DNA from: an uncultured Mailhella sp. | GTDB taxonomy: Bacteria; Desulfobacterota; Desulfovibrionia; Desulfovibrionales; Desulfovibrionaceae | Direction of reading: 5' to 3' | Assembly: GCA_910579055.1 (NCBI GenBank) | Contig: CAJTSU010000006.1 | Location: forward strand, 16,197-48,764 | DNA: 32,568 nt | In this document: positions 16,521-24,107 of the stretch, one piece after another | Numbering within the stretch: position 1 is the first letter of the stretch | How the letters are laid out: each line of letters starts with the position of its first letter | Notes under the pieces: model-generated | Seen by the model: only the letters and a program-made list of their open reading frames with translations | What the model was told of the DNA's origin: nothing | The model's database searches: none | Translations under genes and position numbers: made by a program

Positions 16521-16644
16521 AAGACCTCCTCATGAAAAGTGCATTCAGCCACAGTGTGATTTACGTTTTTGGCTTGTGAATAAAATGACCCAGAACAGGA
16601 AACAACGGTATAGTCCGCACTAACTTTTTTGGTCATTTTTCTAA
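16521..16644 (-). promoter_or_regulatory. Regulatory region of the flavoprotein operon, with inverted repeat
   Basis: AAAATGACC (16582-16590) and GGTCATTTT (16631-16639) are perfect inverted 9-mers about 49 bp apart centre to centre. TGTGA also occurs twice in direct orientation, at 16555-16559 and 16576-16580. These are candidate operator half-sites for the Crp/Fnr regulator of the same operon. No strong -10/-35 pair was found, as expected for an activator-dependent promoter. Confidence 0.4.
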
Positions 16645-17117
16645 GACTCTGTTCCGCAATAGTATTGAAGATAACCTTGACCGCCGGAGGCGCGAGCGTA
16701 GCGAGCCATGGAGCGACGCCCCCCCGCCGCATGGTCATGCGGCATGGAGGGGGGGCCGACCAAACGGCGGCCCTGCGGGGGCCGTGCCCGTTGCCGAACA
16801 GAGCGAGGCGTACGGGCATCGAGAGCGGAGATGAGGAGCGGAAGCAATGTTTCGCGGAGCGGAGCCTTTGGACGGCGTAACCGTATGAAGGCGCAAGCGA
16901 ACCGACCGTGGATACATGTTGCCTTATCTCTGCTGTCGCCATTCGTAAGGCTCCCGCGTCGCCTAACGACTGCCGCTCGCCCGTGTGGAAACACGGGCTG
17001 AGGCTGTGGACAAAGTCAGCAGCCTCGAAAATTGCGAGCAGGCCGCGGCTTGGCCGCGCCGTAAAGCAAACGCCGCGAAGCGGGGTTTGTCATCAGTATT
17101 ATTCTACAACAGAGCGG
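16645..17117 (+). mobile_element. MITE-like element, copy b, with terminal inverted repeats
   Basis: The left end GACTCTGTTCCGCAATAGT and the reverse complement of the right end, GCTCTGTTGTAGAATAATA, align over most positions, giving imperfect terminal inverted repeats of about 18 bp. The 473-bp interior is G+C-rich with long internal palindromes (for example CCGCATG/CATGCGG near 16730) and no credible coding frame. Interior blocks recur in the copies at 9358, 26217 and 27210. No transposase is in the window, and no target duplication could be confirmed. Confidence 0.65.
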
Positions 17118-17243
17118 CTTTGAAACGTCCCCATCAACACGGTTCCACTACAGAGCCAGGTGAAACGTGTTCTTGACAAAGATGGCAACGATGTTTCAAT
17201 TTTTCTGGAGATGGTTCAGACTCTCCTCATAGCCCATGAGAAA

Positions 17244-17260
17244 GGCAAATAATATTTGCC
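17244..17260 (+). promoter_or_regulatory. 17-bp palindrome upstream of the DUF1848 gene
   Basis: GGCAAAT and ATTTGCC flank a 3-nt centre, 27 nt before the start codon. This could be an operator or an RNA hairpin. A TTGACA box at 17173-17178 has no clear -10 partner. Confidence 0.4.
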
Positions 17261-17287
17261 CTGAAATATCCTGTGTGGAAGAATTTC

Positions 17288-18295
17288 ATGCACTGGCCTA
17301 AAACCACAGTCCAAACCCCGCAGGGCCCTAAACCTGCCATTGCTCCACTTGTTATTTCGGCGAGCAGAACAACGGATATCCCGGCCTTTCACGCAAAATG
17401 GTTCATGAATCGTTTGAGGGCCGGCTATTGTCTGTGGCAAAATGCCTTCAACGCCCATCAGCAGCAATATGTTTCCTTTGAAAAGTGCCAGGCATTTGTT
17501 TTTTGGAGCAAAAATCCGCAAGCGCTTATGCCCTGTCTTCCTGAAGTCGAAGAACGCGGCTTTCAGTATTATTTTCAATACACCCTCAATGACTATGAAC
17601 AGGAAGGTTTGGAACCTCGCATTCCCAAACTGGCGCAACGCATTGCCGCCTTTCAGAAGTTGTCTGAGCGCATCGGCAGGCACCGCGTCATCTGGCGCTT
17701 TGACCCTATCATCATGGGGAATACGCTGACAGTGGAAAGTATTCTGGAGCGCATGCTGCGTCTTGCGGAGCGGCTTGCTCCTTACACTGAAAAACTCGTC
17801 TTCAGCTTTTTGGACATGTACAAGAAAACAGAGAATAATCTTAAAAAAGTTGACCCGCTCTTGCGCCCGCCCAGTGAGGAGGAGGCTCTGCGGCTGGCTG
17901 AAGGAATAGCGCAGATTAATAAAAGCCTCGTCTCCCCGCTCGCGCTCTCTGCCTGTGCGGAGAAACTTGACTTGCATCCCCTTGGAATTGAACGTAATAA
18001 ATGTGTTGATCCTGCCTTGCTCCTGCGCCTTTGTCCCACAAGTGCGGAAATGCGGAATACCTGTGCGAAGCTCCGTCTCCAAAAACAGGGGAGTCTTCTT
18101 CCGCTTGCTCAAGCGCCGGGCAATGATGATATCAAAGACGCGGGGCAGCGTGCCTTCTGTGGCTGTGCCCCCAGCAAAGACATCGGCCGCTACAATACCT
18201 GTATGCATCTTTGCGCATATTGCTATGCCAATCAGTCAAAAATGGCCGTAATAAACGGAATGAATGCTGTAGACGTCACCGGCGAACGGCTTTGA
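17288..18295 (+). CDS. DUF1848 family protein with C-terminal CX3CX2C
   Basis: The start is placed at the ATG at 17288, with GGAAG 6 nt upstream, rather than the GTG at 17273; this gives 335 residues. The N-terminal VISASRTTDIPAFHAKWFMN and the following segments with FWSKNP and YFQYTLNDYE are typical of DUF1848, as is WRFDPII. The C-terminus reads FCGCAPSKDIGRYNTCMHLC, then AYCYAN. Cys 305, 309 and 312 form a CX3CX2C motif like that of radical SAM enzymes but placed at the end of the protein. A barrel-like fold with a C-terminal metal cluster is an inference. No function is established from what I can see. The gene stands alone, next to MITE copy b and a convergent small regulator, which suggests an accessory segment. 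Confidence 0.85.
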   Translation: MHWPKTTVQTPQGPKPAIAPLVISASRTTDIPAFHAKWFMNRLRAGYCLWQNAFNAHQQQYVSFEKCQAFVFWSKNPQALMPCLPEVEERGFQYYFQYTLNDYEQEGLEPRIPKLAQRIAAFQKLSERIGRHRVIWRFDPIIMGNTLTVESILERMLRLAERLAPYTEKLVFSFLDMYKKTENNLKKVDPLLRPPSEEEALRLAEGIAQINKSLVSPLALSACAEKLDLHPLGIERNKCVDPALLLRLCPTSAEMRNTCAKLRLQKQGSLLPLAQAPGNDDIKDAGQRAFCGCAPSKDIGRYNTCMHLCAYCYANQSKMAVINGMNAVDVTGERL

Positions 18296-18382
18296 GTTCC
18301 TCGTGATGCTTGTGACTCCAGCCTCTTCGGGTATGGAGCTGATGTATTCAATAGCCTAAATCAGCGCTTCCTTCATGAGAGG

Positions 18383-18619
18383 TTATTTTTCGCTCACGTC
18401 CGCTCCCGCTTCTCTGCCCGGAGAGGAAAAGGAGATCCCCGGCATTTCAAAAACAGGGGAGAGATTTTCAAGATTGGGCGCCCGTTTGCCGTCAAGGCAT
18501 TGGTCAAGGGTCATGTTGGACAGGCCCAGAGTCTTCACCGCCCGGCTTGTTATTCCGCCATGCTCCTTATCCACATAGTTCTGGAGGATAGCTCGAGCCT
18601 CTTCCGCCAAGTTTTTCAT
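18383..18619 (-). CDS. Small XRE-like DNA-binding protein (hypothetical regulator)
   Basis: With the ATG at 18617-18619, which has AGGTTACTC upstream, the protein has 78 residues: MKNLAEEARAILQNYVDKEH then a compact helical part. The stretch ITSRAVKTLGLSNMTLDQCL followed by DGKRAPNLENLSPVFE reads like helices 2-4 of an XRE/Cro-type domain, in which a small loop with a GKR-P motif follows the recognition helix. A longer frame to a TTG at 18721 is possible but lacks a good ribosome binding site. It is convergent with the DUF1848 gene and upstream of the GGDEF gene on the same strand. Target and function are unknown. Confidence 0.55.
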   Translation of the reverse strand: MKNLAEEARAILQNYVDKEHGGITSRAVKTLGLSNMTLDQCLDGKRAPNLENLSPVFEMPGISFSSPGREAGADVSEK

Positions 18620-18750
18620 ATGAGTAACCTGCACAGCGCTATGAAGGTTATCAAGTTGCTGTTTGAGTATATTCTTCCCTGTCTTTCTCCAGGCTATCGA
18701 GTGAAATGGGAAGCGTAACAATGCCGCGGCCTGCTCGAAACGTGTTTCGT

Positions 18751-20346
18751 TCAGTCTTTTTCCTCCGGCTCCCCGTTGCTCATGGTGATGGTGTTGCGGC
18801 CGGATTTTTTGGAACGGTACAAGGCCTGATCCGCCAGGGTCAGAAGCTCTTGTATAGAGAGCTTTTCCCCTGGCATGCGGCAGGCGACCCCGATACTGAC
18901 GGTAATAATGCCGGTTGGCGAGCTCGGATGCGGCAGACCCAGGCTCCGCACGCTGTCCATGACGCGGCGTGCCACGGTCAGGGCCGCAGCGCGATCCGCG
19001 TTAAGCAGCAGGGCGGTGAACTCTTCACCGCCATACCGGAAGGCCATATCCGAGGAACGCAGCATGGCGTTTTTCATCGCTCCGGCCACGGCCTTGAGCG
19101 CAATGTCGCCCTGCTGATGGCCGAAAATGTCATTATAGCTCTTGAAGAGATCCAGATCGAGCATGAGCAGACCCAGCGGCGTGCCCGGCATGTCCGAAGC
19201 CAGAACCGTTTCCAGCGCCCGTCGGTTGCCGATGCCGGTCAACGCGTCACGCAAGCTCAGATCGGCGTACTGGTCACGCTCGCGTTCAAGGCGCCCGGAA
19301 CGGGCGTTCAGCTCCTCCATATAAACGGTGAGGGCAGGCAGGATATCAAGTATGTTCTGGAGTTCCAGAGTGCGCGCCTGGGGAAGAGGGGAAACCCTCC
19401 GGCCGGAACGGATGGAGTCCAGCGCGCGGGACGTCATGGCCAGAGGGCGCAGGATGTGACGGTGGATAAGGATGATTGTTCCCGCCAGAGCAAGCAGAAG
19501 CATGACTCCGGCGGCGAGGAACAGCCGCTGGATACGGGAGGTTTCTTCTTCTATGTGGTTCATGCTGTGCACGATCTGGGCGGCTTCGGAGGTGGAAGCA
19601 TAATCGCTCAGCTCGCGCAGCCTGCTGTCAATCTGTTCCCATAGCAGCTTTGATTCGGCGTCGACGTCAATGAGGAACCTTTGGCTTTGTCCGACTTCAT
19701 GCAAACTTTCCTGAAAACCGCGGCAGTCGGCCAGCAGATCCGCATTCCCTGTCCCGGCGGCATCGGCGCAGAATCCGATCAACGGGGCAAGAGCGTTCTC
19801 CATGTCTGCGTATGTCTGCGCCCGGTTTTGCGGAGAGCGGGAGTCAGGGCTGAGACAGGCCCAATGGGCGTGAATACGCTCCGGCAGGATCCCGCTGCGC
19901 AGAGCCAGCCGCCCCAGCGCGCCGGAAAGCGCGATTTCCTGATCGAGCAGCCTGCCTTCCGCGTCGCAGAGTTGTGTTTGCAGTTCCAGCAGACGACGGA
20001 AGTCCGGCTTCAGGCGTTCCATTACGGCGGAAAATTCCGCCGACTCGCCGAAGACGGATTCAACAATCAGCGCCTGGGCGGTAATGCCGGCATTGCGGGC
20101 AGCCAGCCGGTCGCCGGAATAATAGACAAGAGAAATGCTGCGGCGCAGATTTTCGATATTGATCAACAACTGCTGCTTGGCCAGAATACGAGGAAGGTAT
20201 TTACGCCCTGTAGCGTAAGCCAGTGTTCTTATGCTTTCCAGATCCCGGAACACAAACCAGAAAACCAGCCCGAACAGAGTAAGAATGGGCAGGGCAAGAA
20301 ACAGCGAAAAGCGGTGAATGCTGATATGACGGAATTTTTTTGCCAT
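18751..20346 (-). CDS. Membrane-anchored GGDEF diguanylate cyclase
   Basis: The 531-residue protein has a membrane segment near residues 12-32, a helical periplasmic sensor of about 240 residues and a second membrane segment near 275-297 (FLAAGVMLLLALAGTIILI). A linker with HAMP-like character leads to the GGDEF domain from about 365. The active-site loop is RYGGEEF at 439-443, an accepted variant of GGDEF. RSSD lies five residues before it and is the RxxD inhibitory site, so product feedback is likely. It should make c-di-GMP from two GTP. The start lies 10 nt after the stop of the solute-binding protein gene, so the two form an operon and the binding protein may feed signal to the periplasmic sensor (inference). 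The periplasmic part matches no named domain by eye. Confidence 0.93.
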   Translation of the reverse strand: MAKKFRHISIHRFSLFLALPILTLFGLVFWFVFRDLESIRTLAYATGRKYLPRILAKQQLLINIENLRRSISLVYYSGDRLAARNAGITAQALIVESVFGESAEFSAVMERLKPDFRRLLELQTQLCDAEGRLLDQEIALSGALGRLALRSGILPERIHAHWACLSPDSRSPQNRAQTYADMENALAPLIGFCADAAGTGNADLLADCRGFQESLHEVGQSQRFLIDVDAESKLLWEQIDSRLRELSDYASTSEAAQIVHSMNHIEEETSRIQRLFLAAGVMLLLALAGTIILIHRHILRPLAMTSRALDSIRSGRRVSPLPQARTLELQNILDILPALTVYMEELNARSGRLERERDQYADLSLRDALTGIGNRRALETVLASDMPGTPLGLLMLDLDLFKSYNDIFGHQQGDIALKAVAGAMKNAMLRSSDMAFRYGGEEFTALLLNADRAAALTVARRVMDSVRSLGLPHPSSPTGIITVSIGVACRMPGEKLSIQELLTLADQALYRSKKSGRNTITMSNGEPEEKD

Positions 20347-20356
20347 GGCGTGATCT

Positions 20357-21148
20357 TCAGTGAATGCTGAAGGGGAAATAGCGGCGGGCGGCGCGGTCGT
20401 ATTCGCCGTTCAGCTTGATGTCGCGAATGCCCTGATTGACCGCCTTCAGCAATTCGTGCGCACCCTGCCGCACCCCGATGTGGGCGTCATTGATTTCATC
20501 GTTAAGGGGCAGTTCCGTCTCCTGCATGATAAAGGCCGCTCCCCGTGTTTCCCGCAGAAATTCATAGCCCGGCAGTCCGTCGGAAATGACAAGGTCAAGC
20601 CTGCCCGCGCACAGCGCATCCAGCATCTCGTCGTAGTCCCGGAACAGGACGATTTCCGTCGTGTCCTTCCACAGTCTTTCGGCAATGACGGCCTGCAGCG
20701 TGCCGCTCTGCGCGCCAAGCCGTTTGTCCTTCATCCAGTCCGGGCTTGCTTGAATGCCCGGCAGGCCGATATAAATGGTGCGCGAATGGTAGTAGCTTTC
20801 GCTGAAGTCCATGTACGCGCGGCGTTCTTCATTCACGCCGAGGCCTGCGATGATCAGGTCAAGCTTTCCTTCCCGCATGGCGTTCAGCAGTTCCTCAAAG
20901 GGCAGAGGGAGAATTTCGCAAGGGCTTTCCATGGCTTGGCACAGGGCTTTCGCAACAGCGGGATCAAAACCGGACTGCCGGCCGTTTTCATCCGGGAAGG
21001 AGAATGGCGGGTAATCATTTTCCACTCCGACGCGCAGGGGCGCGCCTTGCGCTTCCGCAGAGGAAGGCGCGGGGAAGCAGACGGCCGACATGAGGCATAG
21101 CGCCAGCGTCATCATGCGCGGCCGTCGTAAAACGGGAAACCGGAACAT
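20357..21148 (-). CDS. Periplasmic solute-binding protein, family 3 (amino acid-type)
   Basis: The ATG at 21146-21148 is chosen over an upstream TTG because GAGGTG lies at the right distance; this gives 263 residues. A signal peptide spans about residues 1-32 (basic start, then MTLALCLMSAVCFPAPSSAEA). The mature part begins PLRVGVENDYPPFSFPDENG. It contains GFDPAVAKALCQAME and GKLDLIIAGLGVNEERRAYM plus DFSESYYHSRTIYIG, the core pattern of SBP_bac_3 amino-acid binding proteins. No ABC permease or ATPase is nearby; instead a GGDEF cyclase follows 10 nt downstream. It is therefore likely to serve as a sensory binding protein rather than a transport component. The ligand is not predictable here. 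It has its own promoter at 21181-21209. Confidence 0.9.
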   Translation of the reverse strand: MFRFPVLRRPRMMTLALCLMSAVCFPAPSSAEAQGAPLRVGVENDYPPFSFPDENGRQSGFDPAVAKALCQAMESPCEILPLPFEELLNAMREGKLDLIIAGLGVNEERRAYMDFSESYYHSRTIYIGLPGIQASPDWMKDKRLGAQSGTLQAVIAERLWKDTTEIVLFRDYDEMLDALCAGRLDLVISDGLPGYEFLRETRGAAFIMQETELPLNDEINDAHIGVRQGAHELLKAVNQGIRDIKLNGEYDRAARRYFPFSIH

Positions 21149-21180
21149 AAGGCACCTCAAAAAGACTTATGACGAAAAAG

Positions 21181-21209
21181 ACTATAGCTATGTTTCCGCC
21201 CGGTAACAA
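21181..21209 (-). promoter_or_regulatory. Sigma70 promoter of the binding protein/GGDEF operon
   Basis: On the minus strand TTGTTA (21204-21209) and TATAGT (21181-21186) are spaced by 17 nt. The start codon follows about 33 nt further on. The promoter begins 2 nt after the T run of the chemoreceptor terminator. Confidence 0.65.
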
Positions 21210-21210
21210 G

Positions 21211-21241
21211 AAAAATCCCGGCAGGCGCGGAATCTGCCGGG
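21211..21241 (-). terminator. Intrinsic terminator of the chemoreceptor gene
   Basis: The stem CCCGGCAG (21234-21241 on the minus strand) / CTGCCGGG (21217-21224) has a 9-nt loop and is followed by ATTTTT at 21211-21216. Confidence 0.85.
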
Positions 21242-21275
21242 AAAGAGGCGCTCAAGGAAAGTCGGCCCGGAAGCT

Positions 21276-23609
21276 TCACGCGTGATTGATGCGCGCGGTA
21301 AGTTCGCCCAGGTTCGCGTCAACACGGTGCCCGAAGTGCAGCCCCACCTGCCTGCCGTCCACCCAGACAATCTGGGCCATGCAGTGTTTCAGAACCTTGT
21401 CCAGCGGGGGAAGGAGCGCGTCAATATGAACGCTGTGTCCTTCCGTATAGGGGAAGGACGCAGCCTCAAAGCGCATGCGCAACCCGGAAGAACTTATGTC
21501 GAGCAGAAGTCCCGAAATACTGGTGCCTTTTTCACCTGAAACCTTCACCTCATAGGGTTCGGTGACGGCAAAGCGCTCGTCCATGCGGCGTTCACTGCGC
21601 ATGGCGGCAATCAGATCGCGCAGGGCGTCGGAGAGACTGCGCAGTTCCGAGGCGTGCCCGGCGGACTGTTCCATGTTTTCGGTGGTCAGGTGCGCCTGCT
21701 GGCTGAAATTCTCCATCATGTGCATCACATCTTCACTGACGTGCGACTGCCGGGCCGTTTCCTCCGCAATGCGGGCGATATCGTCCACAGACTGCCCTAT
21801 GACGCTCTGGATATGGTTCAGACTTGAGCCGGAGGAGTCGGCAAGCTCCGTCGCCCTGCGCGTCAGTTTCACGGCCTCGTCCGTCGCGTTTATGCTGGAG
21901 CGCACACTGCCCTGAATGGCGGAAACGGAGCCGGTTACCTCCTCTGTGGCCCGCATGGTCTTTTCCGCCAGTTTGCGCACTTCGTCGGCCACCACGGCAA
22001 ACCCTCTGCCCGCGTCTCCGGCCCGCGCCGCTTCAATGGCCGCGTTCAGGGCCAGCAGATTGGTCTGATCGGCCACATCCTTAATCAGCCCCAGAATCTT
22101 TTCAATATCCGCGGCATGGACATCCAGTTCCTTCATGCGGGCGGCGACCTGGGCAGTCTGATCCGTCACCTGGCCGATGCAGGCGATGGTCTGGCGCACC
22201 ACGTCCGTACCCTGTTCCGCTTCCCGCTGGGCGCCCCGCGATTTCTCCATGCTCAGCCCGACCTGTTCCGCCATGCCCCGCATGGCGTCGCTCATGTCAC
22301 GGATGGTTGATACCGCGCATGTGGCGTCATGATCCTGCTCTTCCGCCATCTTCTGGGTGGTTTTCAACTGATCGAACAGTTTTTCAAAGGCCGCGGTCTG
22401 AGTCTGGGAGATATCCTGTGCCTGATTGGCCGACAGGAATATCCGATCGTTGAGGTGCGCGATGCGATCGCGCTGCTCGTACATTTCGCTGAGATCGTTA
22501 TGCAGGGTGAACGCTCCCACCATGTGTCCGTCAAGATCCAGCAGCGGGGAGGCGTCCATAACCAGGTGTTTTTTCTGCCCGGCAAAATTGCTCCGGGTGA
22601 CCGCGTAGTTGGTGACCGCCTTCCCTTCGGACAGAATCCGGGAGAAAAGCGTCGGGCGCGCGGCGTCGTCATAGAAAAACTTTCCTGCGCTCATGCCGAC
22701 ATAGTCTTCCGGATTTCCCTTCCTGCCCCAGCAGACGAGCATTTCGCGGTTCACATAGGTCAGGCGCTCCTCCAGATCGCAGGCGGCGAAGGGGATGGTC
22801 ATGCCGCGCATGATGCCCTGGGAGACTCCGAGTTTTTCCTTGACCACGCCGGTCATGATATTAAAGGCGGAGGCCAGCTGACCGACTTCATCCTTCTGGT
22901 CTATGTCCACGGTCATGAAATCGCCGTCCGCAACGCGGCGGGCGGCTGAGGTCAGCCTGCCGAGGGGGCCGCAGATGCGGCGAACCAGCTGAACGGCGAT
23001 GGTCAGCCCGGCAAGAAGGAAGAAGAGGGAAGCGCCGACGGCCATTCTGGTGATATCGGCGAGCTTTCCTTCCAGTCTGGCGACAATGCCGCTCTGCACT
23101 CCGCGCGTGAGTGCAAGCGCATTGCCGAGCACTTCTCTCACTTCCGTCAGAAGGGGGAGGCTTACGGTTCTGAAGTGTTCCCGCGCGGCGGCGCTTTCTC
23201 CCTTTTCCATCTCTGTGCGGATGACGCCGGCGCTCTGGTGCAGGGCGAGATGTTTCTGATCCAGAGCGGCGAACAGCGGACGCAGGCCCGGCACATCCTG
23301 TTCCAGCGCCGTGCGGTTCGGGCCGTAAAACCATGTGCCGAACGCGCACCGGCGACCGTCAAGAGCCGCCTCAAGGGGAGTGCGGCCCTCGTTCATGACG
23401 TAGTCCTGCACGCTCAGTGCCCATTGCAGGTGGCTGACCTCGGCGCTCAGCAGTTCCGTGTCGTTACGCGGTTTGCTCAGCAGCTTGGCGTCTTCGCCCA
23501 CATCATAGAGGAAGCTCAGGATCACGGCCATAATGGAGATGAAAAAGGCAATGCCGATTCCAAAAACGGCATACAGTTTTTTTCTGACGGCGATATCGCT
23601 CCAGCGCAT
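21276..23609 (-). CDS. Methyl-accepting chemotaxis protein with periplasmic CZB-like zinc site, PAS and C-terminal PilZ
   Basis: The ATG at 23607-23609 has GAGGTATTTGT upstream; 777 residues. Membrane segments lie near 13-35 and 190-210. Between them His60, Cys88 (in CAFGTWFYG), His120 and His124 have the spacing of CZB zinc-binding domains, here on the periplasmic side. HAMP covers about 210-265 and a PAS-like region about 275-395 (YVNREMLVCWGRKG and DASPLLDLDGHMVGAFTLHN). The signalling hairpin includes DVADQTNLLALNAAIEAARA and GRGFAVVADEVRKLAEKT. The last 110 residues or so form a PilZ domain, with ERRMDERFAV as RxxxR motif and DISSSG as the second c-di-GMP contact. Few chemoreceptors carry PilZ. 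The gene stands just upstream of a diguanylate cyclase operon on the same strand, with a terminator between. Confidence 0.93.
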   Translation of the reverse strand: MRWSDIAVRKKLYAVFGIGIAFFISIMAVILSFLYDVGEDAKLLSKPRNDTELLSAEVSHLQWALSVQDYVMNEGRTPLEAALDGRRCAFGTWFYGPNRTALEQDVPGLRPLFAALDQKHLALHQSAGVIRTEMEKGESAAAREHFRTVSLPLLTEVREVLGNALALTRGVQSGIVARLEGKLADITRMAVGASLFFLLAGLTIAVQLVRRICGPLGRLTSAARRVADGDFMTVDIDQKDEVGQLASAFNIMTGVVKEKLGVSQGIMRGMTIPFAACDLEERLTYVNREMLVCWGRKGNPEDYVGMSAGKFFYDDAARPTLFSRILSEGKAVTNYAVTRSNFAGQKKHLVMDASPLLDLDGHMVGAFTLHNDLSEMYEQRDRIAHLNDRIFLSANQAQDISQTQTAAFEKLFDQLKTTQKMAEEQDHDATCAVSTIRDMSDAMRGMAEQVGLSMEKSRGAQREAEQGTDVVRQTIACIGQVTDQTAQVAARMKELDVHAADIEKILGLIKDVADQTNLLALNAAIEAARAGDAGRGFAVVADEVRKLAEKTMRATEEVTGSVSAIQGSVRSSINATDEAVKLTRRATELADSSGSSLNHIQSVIGQSVDDIARIAEETARQSHVSEDVMHMMENFSQQAHLTTENMEQSAGHASELRSLSDALRDLIAAMRSERRMDERFAVTEPYEVKVSGEKGTSISGLLLDISSSGLRMRFEAASFPYTEGHSVHIDALLPPLDKVLKHCMAQIVWVDGRQVGLHFGHRVDANLGELTARINHA

Positions 23610-23714
23610 ACAAATACCTCGTGTTTCGCGTTCCGGCGATGCTGTTGGCAGGGGACGGCGGGCACGGAACATGCCCGGTCGCCCCTGGAAATTCCGGCCT
23701 GTGCGTGAAAAATG

Positions 23715-23744
23715 CCGGAATACTTCGGCCCGGAAGTATTCCGG
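23715..23744. promoter_or_regulatory. Perfect 12-bp inverted repeat upstream of the chemoreceptor
   Basis: CCGGAATACTTC and GAAGTATTCCGG pair around GGCCCG, about 105 bp before the receptor start. The absence of a T run argues against a terminator. It may be an operator shared with the divergent ACT gene leader. Confidence 0.45.
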
Positions 23745-23821
23745 AGGAGTGCCCGTCCCCCTGCCTCTGATATTTATTCGGAAAAATTATTACCTTTCTC
23801 CAAAGATTTTTCAATACGGTT

Positions 23822-23850
23822 TTGGTGAGGGCTTCCGGGTACCGTATCAC
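23822..23850 (+). promoter_or_regulatory. Possible promoter of the ACT/UPF0210 operon
   Basis: TTGGTG (23822-23827) and TATCAC (23845-23850) are spaced by 17 nt. The match is moderate. If used, the message would have a leader of about 250 nt before the GTG at 24108. Confidence 0.35.
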
Positions 23851-23856
23851 TTTTCG

Positions 23857-24107
23857 GAGGCATTGGCGTCCTCTTTGGCTGTGCTGTGGAATGGAGTTGA
23901 AACCATCCTGCTCCTGATTTTCGGGGCTGCTGACTTTGCCGGCAGCCTCGCGGCAACGGAGGGTGCCGTCCATGCCGGAGCAAAGGCACAGGTAACGCTC
24001 TTCCACTCCAGAGCCTCTTTTTTTGCTTGCCAGGCGGGGCGGAGGACTGGCACAAAGAACGGGCCGCCCGCAAGGGGCGGACGGCTTTTTTTCTGTGAGG
24101 TCATATC
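23857..24107 (+). promoter_or_regulatory. Long structured leader with two terminator-like hairpins upstream of the ACT gene
   Basis: The leader can form GGCTGC/GCAGCC (23925-23930, 23942-23947) and GTGCC/GGCAC (23963-23967, 23985-23989). It also forms GCTCT/AGAGC (23997-24001, 24010-24014) followed by seven T at 24018-24024, and a G+C-rich stem from 24063 followed by seven T at 24086-24092. The last hairpin ends 15 nt before the start codon. GTGGAA (23886-23891) could pair with TTCCAC (24001-24006) and compete with the first terminator. This suggests attenuation or a riboswitch. I did not match it to a known class: the blocks GGAGCAAAGG and CAGGTAA loosely recall the glycine class, but the expected hairpin between them is missing. 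Confidence 0.4.
24062..24092 (+). terminator. Terminator-like hairpin directly before the ACT gene
   Basis: GCCGCCCG pairs with the GGGCGG-A-CGGC side around a short loop, and seven T follow. Its position within 15 nt of the start suggests control of readthrough rather than a simple gene end. Confidence 0.6.

Noticed and set aside
16645..17117. Small reading frames inside MITE copy b
   Set aside because: They are short, overlap each other on both strands and follow the repeat's G+C-rich palindromes.
18620..18721. TTG start of the XRE-like regulator
   Set aside because: The extra 34 residues lack a ribosome binding site and look unlike the compact domain; the ATG at 18617-18619 is preferred.
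23963..24014. Glycine riboswitch
   Set aside because: GGAGCAAAGG and CAGGTAA recall conserved blocks, but the hairpin between them is too short and the closing helix of the class was not found.
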